In this document: positions 1 to 6,793 of the stretch, piece by piece
Numbering within the stretch: position 1 is the first letter of the stretch
How the letters are laid out: every line of letters begins with the position of its first letter
DNA from: Nitrospira sp. CG24D
Lineage (GTDB): Bacteria; Nitrospirota; Nitrospiria; Nitrospirales; Nitrospiraceae
Length of the DNA: 40,854 bases
Direction of reading: 5' to 3'
Assembly: GCA_002869855.2 (NCBI GenBank)
Contig: NEWQ02000001.1
Span: forward strand, 4,801-45,654
Position numbers and translations under genes: made by a program
The notes under the pieces: generated by a model
What the model saw: the letters and a program-made list of their open reading frames with translations, nothing else
Told to the model about the DNA's origin: nothing
Database searches by the model: none

Positions 1-2
1 TG

Positions 3-59
3 CTCCTGGATACAGTGCGGCTGGTCTCTCAGCATTACCCGTTCGAAAGGAGGCGGTGA
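3..59 (+). CDS. C-terminal end of an unidentified upstream gene (partial)
   Basis: An open frame enters from the left edge and stops at the TGA at 57-59. The last 18 residues read LLDTVRLVSQHYPFERRR. The TGA shares its A with the ATG of the next gene (TGATG), which is typical of translational coupling. The fragment is too short to assign a family. A second frame is also open over these bases, so the choice rests mainly on the stop/start overlap and on the ribosome binding site of the next gene lying inside this frame. Confidence 0.35.
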   Translation, partial: LLDTVRLVSQHYPFERRR

Positions 60-214
60 TGTTTCGCCATCCCCATTATCTGGACATTCCCTGGAATATC
101 CACTGGCATACGGAGGCGCACGCGCGTCATCGGCATGTTTGGTGGCTGGTCGGAATACTGGTGCTGATCGCGCTGCTCCTGATCGGAGTGCGTGCCGTCG
201 GCGGAGAGTTCTAG
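59..214 (+). CDS. Small His/Trp-rich single-span membrane protein, 51 aa
   Basis: This short gene starts at ATG 59 behind a strong ribosome binding site (AAAGGAGG at 46-53, spacing 5) and stops at TAG 212-214. The first 29 residues are rich in aromatic residues and contain seven histidines (H4, H6, H15, H17, H21, H24, H26) and three tryptophans. Residues 30-47 form one hydrophobic segment (LVGILVLIALLLIGVRAV), so the protein is probably a single-span inner-membrane protein with a His-rich N-terminus. I do not recognise a named family. The histidines could bind a metal, but that is inference. It is followed after 40 nt by the phosphoribosyltransferase gene, probably in the same transcript. Confidence 0.7.
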   Translation: MFRHPHYLDIPWNIHWHTEAHARHRHVWWLVGILVLIALLLIGVRAVGGEF

Positions 215-254
215 CGCACGTCTTGTTGAATGACCTAGCAGCAAGGGAGGCGTC

Positions 255-956
255 ATGCTGTTTCGCGATCGTCGCCATGCCGGGATTCTATTAGCCAATC
301 ATTTGCAGGCCTATCGGGGAGATCATCACGCAGTCGTGCTCGCGCTTCCGCGCGGAGGGGTCGTGGTGGGACATGAGCTGAGCATGGCACTCCATCTGCC
401 GCTGGACGTCTTCATTACCCGGAAGATTGCGGCGCCCGAATCACCGGAATATGCCGTCGGGGCCGTGAGCGAAACAGGCGCCGTCTACCTCAACCAGGAA
501 GCCGTGCGGGCCATGCAGCTGTCTCAAGAAGATCTCGACGGGCTGATCGCCGCGCAGCGCCGTGAAATTGAGCGCCGGCGGGTGCTCTATCGCGAGGGGC
601 GTGGGTTGCCGCAACTGCATCATCGAACCGTGATTCTTGTCGATGACGGCGTCGCGACGGGGGCGACGCTGTTCGCCACGCTCGATGCGCTCTCAGCGCT
701 GAATCCCTTACGCGTGGTGGTGGCGATGCCGGTCGCGCCGCCCTCGACCGCCGCGCGCATTCGCGCGCTCGTCGATGAGTGCGTGATTCTCTCGACACCG
801 GAACCGTTCGCGGCCGTTGGCTGTTTCTTCGAAGAGTTCGATCAAGTGACGGACGACGAAGTGATCCGCACCCTGCACCAGGCCAACGAAACTTTCCAGG
901 GTGAACCCACTGCACGACGGGCACGATCTGCTATGCCTTCAACCAAGGGAGTCTGA
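255..956 (+). CDS. Phosphoribosyltransferase-family protein
   Basis: The 233-residue product has the type I PRTase core. The PRPP-binding signature VILVDDGVATGAT is at residues 126-138, preceded by the LPRGGV strand-loop (31-36), which is common in stand-alone PRTase-domain proteins of this size. The substrate base cannot be read from the sequence. Proteins of this group are often annotated only as phosphoribosyltransferase and are often found near stress proteins. The start at ATG 255 has AAGGGAGG upstream. The next gene begins 3 nt after the stop, so the two are co-transcribed. No membrane segment or signal peptide is present, so it should be cytosolic. Confidence 0.85.
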   Translation: MLFRDRRHAGILLANHLQAYRGDHHAVVLALPRGGVVVGHELSMALHLPLDVFITRKIAAPESPEYAVGAVSETGAVYLNQEAVRAMQLSQEDLDGLIAAQRREIERRRVLYREGRGLPQLHHRTVILVDDGVATGATLFATLDALSALNPLRVVVAMPVAPPSTAARIRALVDECVILSTPEPFAAVGCFFEEFDQVTDDEVIRTLHQANETFQGEPTARRARSAMPSTKGV

Positions 957-959
957 CCG

Positions 960-1460
960 ATGACTACAGGTCCTTCTACCGGAGGCCATGAGGCCCGCCG
1001 AGACCGTTTTGTTGAGGAATACCGACATGACTCGTACAAATTGCCGAGCAAGCTGGCAGAACCGACCGTATGCCCCACCTGTAGCGCGGTGTTTCATAAA
1101 GGACGGTGGAGCTGGGCCGCCTCGCCGGCCGGCGCGCATGAAACAGTCTGTCCCGCCTGCCACCGTGTGAAAGACAAATGTCCCAAGGGCGTGCTCATGC
1201 TGAAAGGCGCCTTTGCCTCTCAGCAATCTGAACAGGTGATGGGGGTGATCAAGAATATCGAGACGAAAGAAAATAAAGAGCACCCGCTCGCCCGCATCAT
1301 GAGCATCGAATCCACGCCGGACGGCCTGGTGGTCTCCACCACGGATGCGCATTTACCCAGACAGATCGGCGAGGCACTGAAGCATGCCTATCATGGTGAG
1401 CTGGATATCCACTATGGCGAAGGTGAAGATTCAGTCCGGGTCAACTGGACGAAGTCCTAA
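960..1460 (+). CDS. BCAM0308-family zinc-ribbon protein
   Basis: The 166-residue protein begins with a basic N-terminus followed by HDSYKLPSKLAEPTVCP. It carries two CxxC pairs, C38/C41 and C64/C67, with a further C74 in KDKCPKG. Together these make a probable zinc ribbon. The motif FHKGRW after the first pair is characteristic of the family annotated BCAM0308. The rest is an alpha/beta domain (about 80-166) of unknown role. An RNA or ribosome-related function is sometimes suggested by resemblance to NMD3-type zinc ribbons, but nothing here proves it. The gene lies 3 nt behind the PRTase gene and has AAGGGAG upstream of ATG 960. The universal stress gene follows after 41 nt. Confidence 0.75.
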   Translation: MTTGPSTGGHEARRDRFVEEYRHDSYKLPSKLAEPTVCPTCSAVFHKGRWSWAASPAGAHETVCPACHRVKDKCPKGVLMLKGAFASQQSEQVMGVIKNIETKENKEHPLARIMSIESTPDGLVVSTTDAHLPRQIGEALKHAYHGELDIHYGEGEDSVRVNWTKS

Positions 1461-1501
1461 CAGCCCGCCGCGAGGCCGGGAATGTAACACAGGGAGCAGC
1501 T

Positions 1502-2359
1502 ATGAAGGTTGTCGCGGGTGTCGATTGGTCCGATGAAGCGTTTGCCGCGGTCGAGCAACTCGGCCTCCTCTACAAACCGGACGAGGTCCTGCTGGTCCAC
1601 GGGGTGGACCTGGGGATGTTTCAGTCGCCGCTGTTGGCCGGAGCGGCCAATCTGCAAGGGTACGACGAGTTTCGCGGGGCGATGATCGACGCCGGACGCC
1701 AGGCCGTCGAACGCGGGCGAACCGTGTTACCCGCCGACATTCCCTCCGTGAAAACCAGGTCCGAACCACACCATGCCGCCGCGTTCATCCTCGACAACGC
1801 CGATGCCCTCAAGGCCGACCTTATCGTCGTCGGCACCCATGACCACTCACGCCTCGCAGAACTCCTCGTCGGCAGCGTGTCACATCATGTCCTGCTCCAC
1901 TCACACATCCCGACGCTCATCGTCAAAGGCAAGGCCAAGCCCGTCGTGCGCGTGCTCCTGGCCATTGAGGGCGGCGACGATGCCACCCGCGTGCGGGCCT
2001 GGCTCACCCAACACCCCTTCAGAAATCCCGTAACCCTGACCATCCTGTCGATCGTGCCGTCACTCACCATGGTCGAGCCGGATATCATGGCCGGTTATCA
2101 AACATGGTCTGAGGAGCACAAGCGCCAGGCCGAACACATCGTGGCCGAGACCGCCAAGGCGTTGGCTGGCCCACGCTTCACAGTCACCACCCAGGTCCGC
2201 ACAGGCGATCCGGTCAGCGCTGTGTGCGAAGCGGCGACCGGGCACGATTTGATCGTCGTCGGATCGCACGGCCGTACCGGAGTGGATCGGTTCCTTCTCG
2301 GCAGCGTGTCGCATGGCATTGTCCACCGGGCCGGATGCTCCGTACTCGTGATACGGTAG
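1502..2359 (+). CDS. Universal stress protein with two UspA domains
   Basis: The product has 285 residues, the usual length of a tandem UspA protein. Domain 1 (about 1-140) ends in VVGTHDHSRLAELLVGSVSH, and domain 2 (about 148-285) ends in VVGSHGRTGVDRFLLGSVSH. The second copy keeps the ATP-binding pattern G-2x-G-9x-G-S. In the first copy the same loop is degenerate (GTHDHSRLAELLVGS), so nucleotide binding may be confined to domain 2. Such proteins act in the cytosol in stress and energy-status responses. ATG 1502 is preceded by CAGGGAGCAGCT. The gene sits between the zinc-ribbon gene and a cytochrome c gene on the same strand. Confidence 0.9.
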   Translation: MKVVAGVDWSDEAFAAVEQLGLLYKPDEVLLVHGVDLGMFQSPLLAGAANLQGYDEFRGAMIDAGRQAVERGRTVLPADIPSVKTRSEPHHAAAFILDNADALKADLIVVGTHDHSRLAELLVGSVSHHVLLHSHIPTLIVKGKAKPVVRVLLAIEGGDDATRVRAWLTQHPFRNPVTLTILSIVPSLTMVEPDIMAGYQTWSEEHKRQAEHIVAETAKALAGPRFTVTTQVRTGDPVSAVCEAATGHDLIVVGSHGRTGVDRFLLGSVSHGIVHRAGCSVLVIR

Positions 2360-2387
2360 CCGGTTCTACAAAGGAGTTCACACCGCT

Positions 2388-2750
2388 ATGAGAACATTCT
2401 CCGTGATCTGCGCGCTCGGTATCGTGATCCTCGGATCCTCCTGGGCGGCCGGACAGACCGCGCGGGGAAACCCTGCTGCCGGCCAGGCCGTCTACGAGAA
2501 ACAATGTCTGCGCTGCCATGGCAGCAAGCTGGATGGAAAGGGACCGGACAGCCAAGATCTCATTGTCCGCCCCGCCAACCTCCAGTCGCAGGCCTCTCGC
2601 ACCAAGACCGATTGGGAATTGCTCGTGACCATTTCCAACGGCGTGCTCTTCAGCCCGATGCATAGCTTTCGCGGCAAGTTAACGGATCAGCAGATGATGG
2701 ACGTGCTGTCGTACATCAGAAGCATCGTCCCGTCGGAAACCGTGAGTTAG
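2388..2750 (+). CDS. Periplasmic monoheme cytochrome c, 120 aa
   Basis: A Sec signal peptide (about residues 1-22, ending WAAGQ) is followed by a class I cytochrome c fold. The heme site CLRCH is at residues 40-44, followed by a Gly-rich stretch (KLDGKGPDSQD) and the PANL turn. The likely distal Met is in FSPMHSFRGKLTD. The terminal helix (MMDVLSYIRSI) is typical of small soluble cytochromes of this type. The start at ATG 2388 has AAGGAG upstream (spacing about 9). It is the last gene of the plus-strand group and is convergent with a minus-strand cytochrome gene. It probably acts as a soluble electron carrier. The partner is unknown. Confidence 0.88.
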   Translation: MRTFSVICALGIVILGSSWAAGQTARGNPAAGQAVYEKQCLRCHGSKLDGKGPDSQDLIVRPANLQSQASRTKTDWELLVTISNGVLFSPMHSFRGKLTDQQMMDVLSYIRSIVPSETVS

Positions 2751-3046
2751 AGCAGGCACGAAATACATTGGAGCATTGGCGGTGTCTGTATTGCATCGCC
2801 CCGCTGACCGATCGCCATGCCGCTGAGATGGAGAAGGGATCAACGACCATCGATTACGACAAGGCCACCGCGGCAAATCAGCAGCCGGAGAGAATGCGCG
2901 TGGAAATGTTGCTCGTGCATATATCAGCGCTCGCCGAAAAATTCCTGAGATTAGCAAACTCGCGGAATCAGATCTTCGCGCTATCTGAAGGGCAACGCTG
3001 CATTATCATGGATGGGCTTAGAGCTTGGAAGGCTTGACTGGAGACA
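2751..3046. other. Convergent intergenic region with one weak ORF
   Basis: This region lies between two convergent cytochrome c genes. I see no clear intrinsic terminator. An open frame on the plus strand (ATG 2828 to stop 3037, about 69 residues, starting MEKGSTTIDYDKATAANQQ) is possible, but it has no convincing ribosome binding site and no recognisable family. The base composition is visibly less GC-rich than in the flanking genes. I treat the ORF as doubtful. Confidence 0.4.
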
Positions 3047-3421
3047 TCACCGCAGCGTCTTCAGCCAGGCCTGGATGTCGGCCATCTGCTGCTCGGTGAT
3101 CGCGTCTTTCAACGGCGGCATCACATGCCGCCCTTCATACACGATCTTCCAGAAAGCCTGTTCGTTCGACAGGACGGGATTGCCTGCCAATCGAGGACCG
3201 ATGCCACCCGCGGCACCGGAGTTATGGCAGACAATACAACTGGCATTATAGAGGCCCTCGCCTCTGCTGCTGTCCCCCGCAGGACGCACCGGCACACTCC
3301 CGCTCGACCCGATCTTATCCACGTTCTGCGGCCTACCGTCGCTCGCCTCGATCCCAGTCCTGTTTCCCGCGGCCTCAATAACGACTACAGAAAGGAGGAC
3401 GCAAAGCACTACTCTATTCAT
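3047..3421 (-). CDS. Monoheme cytochrome c, 124 aa
   Basis: The product has a signal peptide and one CIVCH site, followed by HNSGAAGGIGPRLAGNP and a C-terminal helix ending IQAWLKTLR. The likely distal Met is in HVMPPLKD. I chose ATG 3421 because GGAG lies 8 nt upstream. Codons further upstream (ATG 3427, GTG 3430) sit too close to that site. The domain closely resembles the second domain of the SorB-like cytochrome at 7842-8462 (GGMGPKLAKNP, IADIHTWLLTK), so the two are probably paralogous modules. The expected role is periplasmic electron transfer. Confidence 0.87.
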   Translation of the reverse strand: MNRVVLCVLLSVVVIEAAGNRTGIEASDGRPQNVDKIGSSGSVPVRPAGDSSRGEGLYNASCIVCHNSGAAGGIGPRLAGNPVLSNEQAFWKIVYEGRHVMPPLKDAITEQQMADIQAWLKTLR

Positions 3422-3464
3422 CGGCATCACTCCATTTCGTTTTCCGGTGGCACAAGATACGGCG

Positions 3465-3728
3465 TCACTTTGGTACCGCTGCGCCCTCTTTTCTGAGGAG
3501 GCCCAGGTAGGCTAGGGTATCCGCCAGTTCCTGACTCGTCATTGTTGTGTCGGGAAACATGCCTGTGCCGGGATGGCCTTCGCGAACGGCTTTCGCACGT
3601 TGTTTGTCTTTTTTCAGATGGAGCGTTTTCGAATTGCGGAGATCGGAAGGCGGAGGGCTTAGGCGGGCTATCAGTGCAGCCGTGTCAGCGGCTAACTGAG
3701 GCCGCTTCTCGATTTGCCCATCGACAGC
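3465..3728 (-). pseudogene. Cytochrome c C-terminal remnant, no heme site and no start
   Basis: This minus-strand frame is open for 88 codons between TAA (3729-3731) and TGA (3465-3467). It has no credible start codon and no CxxCH. Its second half reads like the C-terminus of a small cytochrome c: VREGHPGTGMFPDTTMTSQE followed by LADTLAYLGLLRKE, including the expected Met loop and terminal helix. SPPPSDL upstream also fits such a protein. The first part (GQIEKRPQLAADTAALIARL) could equally be a cysteine-free relic of a DksA zinc-finger region (compare IEKxRLAAxPDTAxC in that family). It overlaps the 3' end of the DksA-like gene in another frame. I interpret it as a deletion product joining two genes. 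Confidence 0.65.
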
Positions 3729-3946
3729 TTAAAAAGCGCCCGGTCGATCGCCTCGATCTCGGCCTTCGCTCGCCCATCCAGACGATCGAGCAGCCGCACC
3801 ATCGTCTCCTCCTGCCCCCGCTCCTCCACTTCGCTTTCGATATCGCTTTGGAGCCAGCGCAGATCCTCTTCTGTCTTGGCCACTTGCCGAAACAACTCAC
3901 GCCGTTGGGTGATCAGCTTCTTTCGAATATCGTCGACCCGTAGCAT
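3692..3946 (-). CDS. DksA/TraR-like coiled-coil protein, truncated before its zinc finger, 84 aa
   Basis: The start ATG 3946 has a good ribosome binding site (GGAAGGAGGAGAGCG). Residues 1-75 form the charged helical hairpin seen in DksA/TraR-family proteins, ending in EIEAIDRALFKLSMGK. In the family this segment leads into YGxCxxCGxxI and a four-cysteine zinc finger. Here the frame instead continues SRSGLS and stops at 3692, so no cysteine is present. The downstream sequence in another frame looks like decayed coding DNA (3465-3728). The protein may be non-functional or may act as an isolated coiled coil. The upstream neighbour is YtxH, 29 nt away. Confidence 0.6.
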   Translation of the reverse strand: MLRVDDIRKKLITQRRELFRQVAKTEEDLRWLQSDIESEVEERGQEETMVRLLDRLDGRAKAEIEAIDRALFKLSMGKSRSGLS

Positions 3947-3975
3947 CGCTCTCCTCCTTCCTGACGATGGCCGCG

Positions 3976-4287
3976 TCAGCTACAGCATTTATCCATCTTC
4001 TCTTTCATGGCTTCTTTGCCTGCCGTGACCGCGGCGTCAACATCCGCCCGTTTCTCGGCCACGAAATGCTTCCCCCGTTCGATCATCTCATCGAGCGCCT
4101 CCCGCGCCTCCTTGGCCTTCTCGATAAGCTCTTCCTCCGCCTTCCTCGCATACCCCCGTAATTCACGCCTCGTGTCATCGCCCGATTTGGGCGCGAGCAG
4201 AATCCCAGCGACCGCTCCGGCAATGGCGCCGCCGAGAAAGGCAAGAGCTACCGATTGTGATGAACATCGTGCGTCGTGGCTATCCAT
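3976..4287 (-). CDS. YtxH-domain small membrane-associated protein
   Basis: The 103-residue protein has one Gly/Ala-rich hydrophobic segment (about residues 12-31, LAFLGGAIAGAVAGILLAPK) followed directly by SGDDTRRELRGYARKAEEEL and a long charged helix. This is the characteristic layout of YtxH proteins: a membrane anchor, the LAPKSG turn, then an amphipathic coil. The function is unknown, and members are often linked to envelope or general stress. The C-terminus ends MDKCCS with two adjacent cysteines, which is unusual for the family. ATG 4287 is preceded by GGAGG. Confidence 0.8.
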   Translation of the reverse strand: MDSHDARCSSQSVALAFLGGAIAGAVAGILLAPKSGDDTRRELRGYARKAEEELIEKAKEAREALDEMIERGKHFVAEKRADVDAAVTAGKEAMKEKMDKCCS

Positions 4288-4659
4288 GGTTATTCCTCCG
4301 TGATGAATAAGTTCTTCATAAACTGAAAAGCCAGGTTCGTGCCAGACTCACTCAGCTGGGCATCCGCCGATTGCGCTGGTTTGATGAGTGCTTACAGAGT
4401 TGAAACGGGATGAAGAAGAGCGCTGCTGGGGCATTCCAGGTCTTGAGGGGAAAGGCGCCTGATGCAAAAGGCCCCAGTGCCGAGCAAGAGACAGATGATC
4501 CGGTCAGTCCGTCAAATATGCAATTGCTGATTGTCCGTGAGGAAGGGAACCATGAGGAGAGACACTGTCGCTGAAAGGATTCCGACTAGCGTGATCGATG
4601 CGGTAGCCAGAGCCGTCTCAAGAGGACGGCTCCAGCTTCACCGCAATGTTGATCTCATA
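4288..4659. other. Intergenic region without a convincing gene
   Basis: This stretch lies downstream of the cytochrome gene at 4660-5229 and upstream of YtxH. It holds a perfect 8-bp hairpin (4610-4632) and presumably the YtxH promoter. A plus-strand ORF begins at ATG 4552 behind AAGGGAACC, but it soon becomes antisense to the cytochrome gene, and I reject it as a gene. Confidence 0.5.
4610..4632 (-). terminator. Perfect 8-bp hairpin downstream of a cytochrome gene
   Basis: GAGCCGTC at 4610-4617 pairs with GACGGCTC at 4625-4632 around a 7-nt loop. It lies 27 nt past the stop of the minus-strand cytochrome gene, where a transcript end is expected. No T-run follows on the minus strand, so it may only stabilise the 3' end. 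Confidence 0.4.
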
Positions 4660-5229
4660 TTACCGGCTACAGGCTTCGCCCTCACATCCGCCCATTCCAC
4701 CTCTCGGGCCTCGATGCTCCATGCCGCCCATCCCTCCGCCCGGTCCCATTCCATGACCCATGCCCTCTCTGTTCCCCATCATGCCTGGCCCATGATCGCC
4801 GGCAAAGCTCCGCTCGTATTGGATGATCGACCAGATTTCTTCGTCGGTGAGCTGATCGCCGAATCCGATCATGGCCGTGCCGGGCGAGCCGTGCTTGATG
4901 ACCCAGTAAATCTCGCCCTCCGTCCGATGCCGCCAGAATCCATGGTGCTGAAAGTTACGCGGCGAGGGATCGAGGCCGACTGCCGCCATGCCGTTGCCCG
5001 ATCCGTCTTTGCCGTGACAATTGAAGCAGGTCCCTTTGCCGTTGTAGAGCGCCTTACCCTTCTCGACGATCTCTGCAGAATCCGGCAACGGACTCGCCAA
5101 AGCGCGCGCTTCCGCCAGTTTGTCGGCCGGCACACGCGGTTGCATCATGGGGCGCTCGGCCGCCGATAAGGCTGATGCACTCAACAGGCCACAAGTCAGA
5201 AGGACCGCCAGCACAGATTGGATTTTCAT
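4660..5229 (-). CDS. Monoheme cytochrome c with Met/Gly/His-rich C-terminal tail
   Basis: Using ATG 5229 (AGGA 8 nt upstream) the product has 189 residues. A signal peptide (about 1-25) is followed by a cytochrome c domain with CFNCH at 68-72, GKDGSGNGMAA, PRNFQ, GSPGTAMIGF (Met ligand region) and the terminal helix EIWSIIQYERSF. Residues 145-189 form an unusual tail with seven methionines, three histidines and two cysteines (C182, C187) among glycines, resembling copper-binding low-complexity tails. Upstream starts at 5238 and at GTG 5250 are possible, the latter overlapping the PPK2 stop as GTGA. The tail suggests periplasmic copper handling or a link to a copper oxidase. That is inference. 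Confidence 0.85.
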   Translation of the reverse strand: MKIQSVLAVLLTCGLLSASALSAAERPMMQPRVPADKLAEARALASPLPDSAEIVEKGKALYNGKGTCFNCHGKDGSGNGMAAVGLDPSPRNFQHHGFWRHRTEGEIYWVIKHGSPGTAMIGFGDQLTDEEIWSIIQYERSFAGDHGPGMMGNREGMGHGMGPGGGMGGMEHRGPRGGMGGCEGEACSR

Positions 5230-5246
5230 CGTCGTCATCCTATTCG

Positions 5247-6308
5247 TCACAAATCGAGTTCGACCATCTTGCGATGAAAGCGCATGATGATATTGGGATC
5301 CGGCGTCAGACGAATCTGCGTTTCGCCTTTACCCTTGTAGGGCAGCAGATTCAAGACATACCGCAGACTCTCCAGCCGCGCCGACTGCTTGTCGTTCGCC
5401 TTCGCAATGATCCAGGGGCTAAAAGCCGCGTGTGTCTTGCTGAACATTTCTTCTTTGTAGTGCGTGTAGGAATCCCACAGCTCCTGCGCTTTTTCATCGA
5501 CCGGACTCAGCTTCCACTGCTTAAGGGGATTCTGGCGCCGCGCTTCGAAACGCTTGGCCTGCTCTTCCTTGGAGATGGAAAACCAGAACTTGATGATGGT
5601 CACACCGTCTTCATAGAGCATATGTTCAAACTCGGTGACCTGCTGGAGGAAGCGTTGATGATCCTTCTTGCTGCAGAACCCCATCACCGGTTCGACCACC
5701 GCGCGGTTGTACCAACTGCGGTCGAAAAACACGATCTCGCCTTTGTTCGGCAATTGCCGGATATAGCGTTGGAAATACCACTGGCCGCGCTCTTCATCCG
5801 ACGGCTTGGGGAGCGCGACGACGCGCATGGCGCGAGGATTCAAGTGTTCCGTAAAGCGGCGAATCGTGCCGCCCTTGCCGGCCGCGTCGCGGCCTTCGAC
5901 CAGAATCGCAATGCGCTGGCCGCTTTCCTGCACCCACCGCTGCAATCGAACCAGCTCGACCTGAAGCTGCCGCAATTCCTGCTCATACAGCAATGTCTTG
6001 CGCACGTCCTCCAGATCGACATCTTTCCGTTTCAGGAGTGTCAGCAACCCTCTTCGGGTGTTGATGCGAATCAAGTCGTCATCGGTCAACGCGTGCCCGG
6101 CGACACCGATCGCGTAGGCGATCTGATCGCCGGCTTCGCTCGGTCGCTGGCGATAGCCATCGCCTTGCCTGGGGATCGCCGTAGGAATGGTTTCCAATTC
6201 ATCGGCCAGCAAATCGCCGTTATTGCCGGCAACGGAATCGGCATCCCGTTGAACTCGACCTTCTTTTCTATTCTTCAATTTGCCCGTCGACTCATCTTTA
6301 GCAGCCAT
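5247..6308 (-). CDS. ppk2: Polyphosphate kinase 2
   Basis: The 353-residue product is a PPK2-family kinase, which transfers phosphate between polyphosphate and nucleotides in the cytosol. The Walker A-type loop EGRDAAGKGG is at 138-147, and the lid/Walker B region EIVFFDRSWYNRA is at about 191-203, followed by VEPVMGFC. KFWFSISKEEQAKRF and DPLKxWK-like NPLKQWKLSP further match the family. The N-terminal 50 residues are basic and low complexity, longer than the minimal enzyme. The short-chain class and ADP versus AMP preference cannot be read safely, though the single-domain layout fits class I. Its stop lies 17 nt before the cytochrome gene at 5229, so they may be co-transcribed. Confidence 0.93.
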   Translation of the reverse strand: MAAKDESTGKLKNRKEGRVQRDADSVAGNNGDLLADELETIPTAIPRQGDGYRQRPSEAGDQIAYAIGVAGHALTDDDLIRINTRRGLLTLLKRKDVDLEDVRKTLLYEQELRQLQVELVRLQRWVQESGQRIAILVEGRDAAGKGGTIRRFTEHLNPRAMRVVALPKPSDEERGQWYFQRYIRQLPNKGEIVFFDRSWYNRAVVEPVMGFCSKKDHQRFLQQVTEFEHMLYEDGVTIIKFWFSISKEEQAKRFEARRQNPLKQWKLSPVDEKAQELWDSYTHYKEEMFSKTHAAFSPWIIAKANDKQSARLESLRYVLNLLPYKGKGETQIRLTPDPNIIMRFHRKMVELDL

Positions 6309-6340
6309 GACATCCCCCCGCGTTAGACTCGACCCCGGAG

Positions 6341-6700
6341 CTAGAACACGACACTGCGATCACGCTCGGCTACAGCCTTGATGTAATCGGGCATCCCCTT
6401 GATTGATGCCCCCGCGACAAGATCTGCTCCGCCGATTTGCCTCGCCACCGCACAGGCGCCGCAGACCCATATGGGAATATTTGCAGCTTGCACCCCGGCA
6501 AGCAAGTCTTTTAACGGGGTCAGATTCACGCCGTGAACATGATCGGCCGTGCCCTTCCGTCCCAGCGTCACCGCTTCGTTCCAGAGCCAGAGGACGACAT
6601 CGTGCCCCTGTTCTTTCGCCGCTTTCGCCGCGACGAACGGGAGCGTCGCCATGGTGGGATCATCCGTGCCGCGGCTGCCTGAAATAATAAACGTCGCCAT
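6341..6700 (-). CDS. DsrE-family sulfur-relay-like protein, cytosolic
   Basis: The 119-residue protein has the compact DsrE/DsrF-like alpha/beta fold: MATFIISGSRGTDDP, then DVVLWLWNEAV, then IPIWVCGACAVAR. C80 and C83 lie at the position where DsrE-like proteins carry the sulfur-binding cysteine. There is no signal peptide, so it acts in the cytosol. Related proteins shuttle persulfide sulfur to or from TusA-type partners, but some have only putative roles. ATG 6700 is preceded by GGAGGGTTTAGGA. It lies 40 nt upstream of ppk2, with a repeat region on its 5' side. Confidence 0.82.
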   Translation of the reverse strand: MATFIISGSRGTDDPTMATLPFVAAKAAKEQGHDVVLWLWNEAVTLGRKGTADHVHGVNLTPLKDLLAGVQAANIPIWVCGACAVARQIGGADLVAGASIKGMPDYIKAVAERDRSVVF

Positions 6701-6714
6701 TCCTAAACCCTCCG

Positions 6715-6785
6715 TCCCTCGTCGTTCGTCTTTCGTATCTCGCGGGCGCTATTCACGCTTCACGAGATACGAGAGACGCTTCACA
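6715..6785. repeat. Degenerate CGAGATACG / ACGCTTCAC repeat cluster
   Basis: Between the triheme cytochrome and DsrE genes, CGTATCTCG (6734-6742) and its inverse CGAGATACG (6763-6771) form a 9-bp inverted repeat. ACGCTTCAC occurs twice as a direct repeat (6755-6763 and 6776-6784). TCGTTCGTCTTTCGTATCTCG adds partial copies. The overlapping direct and inverted copies look like a short interspersed repeat. From memory, similar arrays occur in Nitrospira intergenic regions. Confidence 0.6.
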
Positions 6786-6793
6786 CACATTTC

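Noticed and set aside
35..298. An 87-residue minus-strand ORF over the first two plus-strand genes
   Set aside because: It overlaps the small membrane protein and the PRTase start, both with strong ribosome binding sites.
4531..5169. A 212-residue plus-strand ORF with a reasonable ribosome binding site near ATG 4552
   Set aside because: Most of it is antisense to the cytochrome gene at 4660-5229, which has a signal peptide and CFNCH. The ORF translation has no recognisable domain.
5175..6326. A 383-residue plus-strand ORF
   Set aside because: It is antisense to ppk2, whose Walker motifs are intact. Long antisense ORFs are expected in GC-rich DNA.
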